This document shows, piece by piece, positions 5,080 through 5,597 of a stretch of 5,597 nucleotides of DNA (position 1 is the stretch's first letter; every line of letters starts with the position of its first letter). The notes under the pieces are model-generated. The model was not told where the DNA came from. It searched no databases and saw nothing but the letters and a program-made list of their open reading frames with translations. Origin of the DNA: Candidatus Heimdallarchaeota archaeon (GTDB lineage: Archaea; Asgardarchaeota; Heimdallarchaeia; Heimdallarchaeales; Heimdallarchaeaceae); NCBI GenBank assembly GCA_023135215.1, contig JAGLTP010000475.1, forward strand, positions 1-5,597, written 5' to 3'. Both the position numbers and the translations under genes were made by a program.

Positions 5080-5597
5080 TTAAAACTCTTCTTCTTCAAT
5101 TAGAAATTTATACATATTTGGACGTCGATCCTTGAAAATATGATTTCTATCACTTAACCACTTATTTCTAGATTTCTCAAGATCAATACTAACTATTTGT
5201 GATCCTTCTTTATCAGTACTTGCTTGAGCCAATCTTTTCCCATCAGGAGATGTAACCTGACTATTTCCCTTAAAATGTAGTTCAAACTCTTGATTGGTTT
5301 CCAAACCAATTCTATTCGATGTTATTGTATAGATTTGATTTTCAATCGAACGTGTGATCATTGCATCTTGACAGAAAGAAAGAACTAGATTAGCTGAATG
5401 AGCTAAAACATCCATCCCTTGAATTGCTAAACTTCTTGTAGCTTCAGGAAAAATCCAATCCCAACATATTAGCAATCCTACTTTCATTCCCCTTACATCA
5501 TACACTTTGAAAGGACCATCTCCTGGCTCGAAAAAGAGTTTCTCTCTATCAAAAAGGTGGATTTTTCTATATTTCGAAACATAACCTTCAGGTCCTA
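5080..5597 (-). CDS. Nitrilase-superfamily amidohydrolase (N-terminus outside window)
   Basis: The frame stays open from the stop at 5080 to the window edge, giving the last 171 residues; the first full codon starts at 5595. It is a C-N hydrolase that cleaves nitriles or amides through a Glu-Lys-Cys triad. The catalytic Lys is in YRKIHLF (K11 of the visible part) and the nucleophile Cys is in LLICWDWIFPE (C44). The Glu lies upstream, unseen. SIENQIYTITSNR and RNKWLSDRNHIFKDRR closely resemble archaeal Pyrococcus PH0642 as I remember it, so the family is firm while the substrate is not. Trp follows the Cys where Phe or Tyr is usual. The protein ends in an acidic EEEEF tail. The GTG at 5505 is internal, not a start, because the catalytic Lys lies upstream of it. 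Probably the first visible gene of an operon with the methyltransferase. Confidence 0.9.
   Translation of the reverse strand, partial: GPEGYVSKYRKIHLFDREKLFFEPGDGPFKVYDVRGMKVGLLICWDWIFPEATRSLAIQGMDVLAHSANLVLSFCQDAMITRSIENQIYTITSNRIGLETNQEFELHFKGNSQVTSPDGKRLAQASTDKEGSQIVSIDLEKSRNKWLSDRNHIFKDRRPNMYKFLIEEEEF

Noticed and set aside
5080..5505. A complete 141-residue protein starting at GTG 5505
   Set aside because: The frame continues upstream to the window edge with the conserved YRKIHLF motif carrying the catalytic Lys, so the gene is longer and cut by the window.
4148..5597. Defence island or restriction-modification system
   Set aside because: Only a methylase is present, next to a metabolic hydrolase. 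No nuclease, helicase or toxin gene is visible.
1..5597. CRISPR array, tRNA/rRNA gene, insertion sequence or attachment site
   Set aside because: No spaced direct repeats, tRNA cloverleaf, transposase motifs or terminal repeats were seen by eye on either strand.

Overview
The window is A+T-rich and looks archaeal. It has Shine-Dalgarno sequences of the GGAGG/GGTGAT type, TATA-like boxes, T-rich gene ends, a secreted single-pass protein with a cytosolic zinc ribbon, and a nitrilase resembling Pyrococcus PH0642. Two genes point more narrowly to an Asgard (Promethearchaeati) archaeon. One is a long TPR protein whose C-terminal domain (IGGF, HQEY and KGQSY signatures) I know from Asgard genomes. 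The other is a sirtuin that reads much like eukaryotic SIRT6/7. The phylum assignment is inference from remembered sequences; there is no marker gene in the window.

Layout. Six genes are supported, five on the minus strand. From right to left (minus-strand reading order): a nitrilase-superfamily amidohydrolase missing its N-terminus (5080-5597) is followed after 26 nt by a beta-class DNA amino-methyltransferase (4148-5053), probably one transcript. The plus-strand dodecin (3930-4145) ends 2 nt from the methyltransferase stop, tail to tail. A 155-nt divergent promoter region (3775-3929) with two inverted repeats separates the dodecin from a signal-peptide/membrane/zinc-ribbon protein (3061-3774). 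Then come a SIRT6-like sirtuin (2185-2940), ending in a hairpin plus T-run, and a TPR protein (1-2062) that starts at TTG and whose C-terminus is cut by the window edge. The TPR gene is easily missed because it has a TTG start and no stop inside the window.

How the genes work together. No single pathway links them. The nitrilase/methyltransferase pair is the only likely operon. The sirtuin (NAD-dependent deacylase) and the methyltransferase (SAM-dependent, predicted N6-adenine) could both act on chromatin or DNA, but adjacency is the only support. The TPR and zinc-ribbon membrane proteins look like interaction or scaffold proteins. The dodecin belongs to the type lacking the flavin-stacking Trp (the mycobacterial calcium-dodecin/SecE2 type).

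There is no mobile element, CRISPR array, RNA gene or complete multi-gene defence system here. The most notable items are the Asgard-type C-terminal domain of the TPR protein, the SIRT6-like sirtuin, the non-flavin dodecin, the cytosolic zinc-ribbon membrane protein, and the inverted repeats in the control regions.
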